Shown in pieces: positions 5,411-6,628 of a DNA stretch of 6,628 nucleotides. The stretch's first letter is position 1, and each line of letters starts with the position of its first letter. Source of the stretch: CAZVIK01 sp964627045 (GTDB lineage: Bacteria; Acidobacteriota; Terriglobia; Bryobacterales; Bryobacteraceae); contig CAZVIK010000213.1 of assembly GCA_964627045.1 (NCBI GenBank), forward strand, positions 1 through 6,628, in the 5' to 3' direction. The position numbers and the translations under genes were made by a program. The notes below the pieces were generated by a model. The model searched no databases and had not been told where the DNA came from. It saw nothing but the letters and a program-made list of their open reading frames with translations.

Positions 5411-5875
5411 TTGAGCGCCGGGCCGAACTGGCTCGCCCGAACTGTGGCGCCCGCCATCAGCGGAGAACTGAACGTTGGGATGAACCGTTACGTCTCGTTG
5501 ACCGGAGCATACGCCTACCACACGCTCGGCACGGCCGACTTCTACTCGTGCAGCGGGTACCGTTGCATTTTCTTGCCGATCAAGCTGCGGGCTCATGAGA
5601 TGACAGTGGGCGTGAAGCTGACGATTCCGACCTCCAGCCGATTCACACCTTTCTTTACAGGCTCGGCCGGTGCCATCCGTGCTGCGGCAGGAGCGAGCGT
5701 GCTTGGGATTGGGGTCTCGGCCAGCGATTCAGCTTTCGTCGGAGGCGGCGGTGGAGGGTTCCGCGTGAATCTAACGAGGAGGTTGGCGCTCGACTACGAT
5801 GTCCGGCTGTTCGTAGGTCAATATGACATCTTCTATGGGCGCACGATCCTGGGATTGCAGGTCCGGCTCAATTAG
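5411..5875 (+). CDS. Outer-membrane beta-barrel-like protein, 5'-truncated (probable gene remnant)
   Basis: The frame encodes repeated amphipathic strands, as in small (eight-stranded, OmpA-like) beta-barrels: 'ISGELNVGMNRYVSLTGAYA', 'HEMTVGVKLTIP', 'FTPFFTGSAGAI', a six-glycine turn, then 'FRVNLTRRLALDYDVRLF' and the final 'ILGLQVRLN'. A secreted barrel needs a signal peptide and none is present. The frame reads barrel-like sequence 'TVALQFGGG' right before TTG 5411, and is then cut by a TAG at 5378-5380. Beyond the TAG the same frame continues to 5270, including 'VERVTNVGTETADWDFQ', which could be the missing N-terminal part of the mature protein. No start codon near 5411 has a good ribosome site. 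I therefore treat the coordinates as the longest open piece of a damaged gene, not a confident intact CDS. If a functional start exists, it would have to be TTG 5411 or CTG 5393. Confidence 0.55.
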   Translation: MSAGPNWLARTVAPAISGELNVGMNRYVSLTGAYAYHTLGTADFYSCSGYRCIFLPIKLRAHEMTVGVKLTIPTSSRFTPFFTGSAGAIRAAAGASVLGIGVSASDSAFVGGGGGGFRVNLTRRLALDYDVRLFVGQYDIFYGRTILGLQVRLN

Positions 5876-5976
5876 ACCGGCAGGGATAGCCGCTCCTGAC
5901 ATATGCTGTTTGTCAGACCATGTTCCATAGCGTGGGTAACAGATCGTGATACGAAAGCTGTGATCGAGGAGGGAAA
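5876..5976 (+). promoter_or_regulatory. Intergenic region upstream of the SbcD-like gene with a 6-bp inverted repeat
   Basis: This 101-bp region should hold the promoter of the downstream gene if it is not read through from the STAS cassette. CTGACA (5896-5901) and TGTCAG (5911-5916) form an inverted repeat with a 9-nt spacer. The right arm overlaps TTGTCA (5910-5915), a fair -35-like hexamer, but I see no matching -10. A GAGGAGGG ribosome site lies at 5966-5973. No T-rich intrinsic terminator is apparent after the barrel frame. Confidence 0.35.
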
Positions 5977-6628
5977 ATGGCGTTTCGCTTCGTTCACGCG
6001 GCCGATATTCATCTCGATAGCCCATTGTTGTCGCTCGATGAGTATCCCGGCGCGCCCGTTGAAGAAATCCGTCTCGCAACGCGCAAGGCGCTTGGCAAGT
6101 TGGTCGAATTCTCGATCGAGAGTGATGCCGCGTTCGTGGTCATCGCCGGTGACCTGTTCGACAGCGAGTGGCGCGACTGCAATACCGGCCTGTACTTCAT
6201 TTCCGAAATGAAGAGGCTTCGCGATGCCGGCATCAAAGCATACATCGAGTTGGGGAACCATGATGCGGCAAACCGGATGGCCGCCGGATTGCCGTGGCCC
6301 GATCACATTCGGTTTTTCGACCACAAGCGACCTGAGCGGATTCCCGTGCCGGGCTGCGACGCGGCGCTCTACAGCCAGAGCTTCCGACGACCGCATGTGG
6401 ACGAGGACCTGACAGTCACCTGGCCGATCGGCGACCCGGGCACGTTTAATATCGGCGTCCTCCACACATCGGCAAGCGGTGACCACGGCCATGAGCTGTA
6501 CGCGCCGTGCTCGCTCGATAGCCTGCGGTCCCGACATTATCAGTACTGGGCCCTTGGACATATTCACGCCAGGACGGAACTCGCGCGGGAGCCTTGGGTC
6601 GTTTTTTCTGGGAATATCCAAGGACGCA
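5977..6628 (+). CDS. SbcD/Mre11/YhaO-family DNA repair metallophosphoesterase (partial, C-terminus off the right edge)
   Basis: 217 codons are visible, with no stop before the edge. The start is ATG 5977, 3 nt after GAGGAGGG. The protein opens with 'FRFVHAADIHLDS' (metal ligands D10 and H12), then GDLFD (58-62), GNHD (93-96), H163 in 'VLHTSASGDHGHE', and GHIH (194-197). These are the calcineurin-like metallophosphoesterase motifs, all intact. The phrases 'NTGLYFISEMKRLRDAGI' and 'APCSLDSLR...YWALGH' match my recollection of YhaO-type SbcD relatives. Members form a two-metal exonuclease/endonuclease active site acting on DNA ends, usually with an SbcC/Rad50- or YhaN-type ATPase partner expected just downstream, outside the window. 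Typical length is about 380-430 aa, so roughly half is seen. It is separated from the barrel remnant by 101 bp, so co-regulation with the STAS cassette is uncertain. Confident in superfamily, moderately confident in YhaO-type over canonical SbcD. Confidence 0.93.
   Translation, partial: MAFRFVHAADIHLDSPLLSLDEYPGAPVEEIRLATRKALGKLVEFSIESDAAFVVIAGDLFDSEWRDCNTGLYFISEMKRLRDAGIKAYIELGNHDAANRMAAGLPWPDHIRFFDHKRPERIPVPGCDAALYSQSFRRPHVDEDLTVTWPIGDPGTFNIGVLHTSASGDHGHELYAPCSLDSLRSRHYQYWALGHIHARTELAREPWVVFSGNIQGR

Noticed and set aside
5872..6621. Long minus-strand reading frame (249 codons) opposite the SbcD-like gene
   Set aside because: The plus strand carries all phosphoesterase metal motifs and a good ribosome site; the antisense frame shows no recognisable fold.
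1..6628. CRISPR array, tRNA, rRNA or insertion sequence
   Set aside because: No regularly spaced repeats, cloverleaf or transposase-like frame was seen on either strand.

Overview
The window (GC-rich, about 60%) looks like chromosomal DNA of an Acidobacteriota member, most like the Solibacter/Bryobacter group. This rests on protein style, not a search. The clues are a TonB-dependent-receptor-like barrel with an N-terminal carboxypeptidase-regulatory-like domain, a LolA-like companion with the 'FLIRGRIWVDAEEFAI' signature, short serine-less STAS proteins, and a YhaO/SbcD-type phosphoesterase.

Layout. Positions 1-3980 are a minus-strand operon, read right to left. It holds an 832-aa outer-membrane receptor-like protein (3980-1482), a 236-aa LolA-like periplasmic protein (1476-766), and a flippase-like/LPG-synthase-TM membrane protein (769 to beyond position 1). 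The genes are 5 bp apart and then overlap by 4 bp, so they look translationally coupled. They touch outer membrane, periplasm and inner membrane, which suggests an envelope transport module with unknown cargo. Positions 3981-4256 are a divergent intergenic region. It holds a hairpin that buries the receptor start codon, a possible 19-codon leader peptide in the receptor's frame, a second hairpin, a heptamer direct repeat, and a near-perfect Shine-Dalgarno site.

Positions 4257-5319 are a plus-strand, three-gene, 4-bp-overlapping cassette: a STAS-like protein, a protein whose predicted fold order resembles Roadblock/LC7, and a second STAS-like protein. Both STAS proteins carry an acidic residue where the phosphorylatable serine normally sits. 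The first appears to start at a rare AUC codon. Positions 5320-5875 hold an outer-membrane beta-barrel reading frame without a signal peptide and with an in-frame stop just upstream, probably a 5'-damaged gene. From 5977 to the right edge runs an intact but cut-off SbcD/Mre11/YhaO-family nuclease subunit, normally partnered by an SbcC/YhaN-like ATPase that would lie outside the window.

The most unusual part is the STAS / roadblock-like / STAS cassette with its apparent AUC start, divergent from the envelope operon and possibly regulating something through protein-protein switching. No tRNA, rRNA, CRISPR, insertion sequence or convincing intrinsic terminator was seen.
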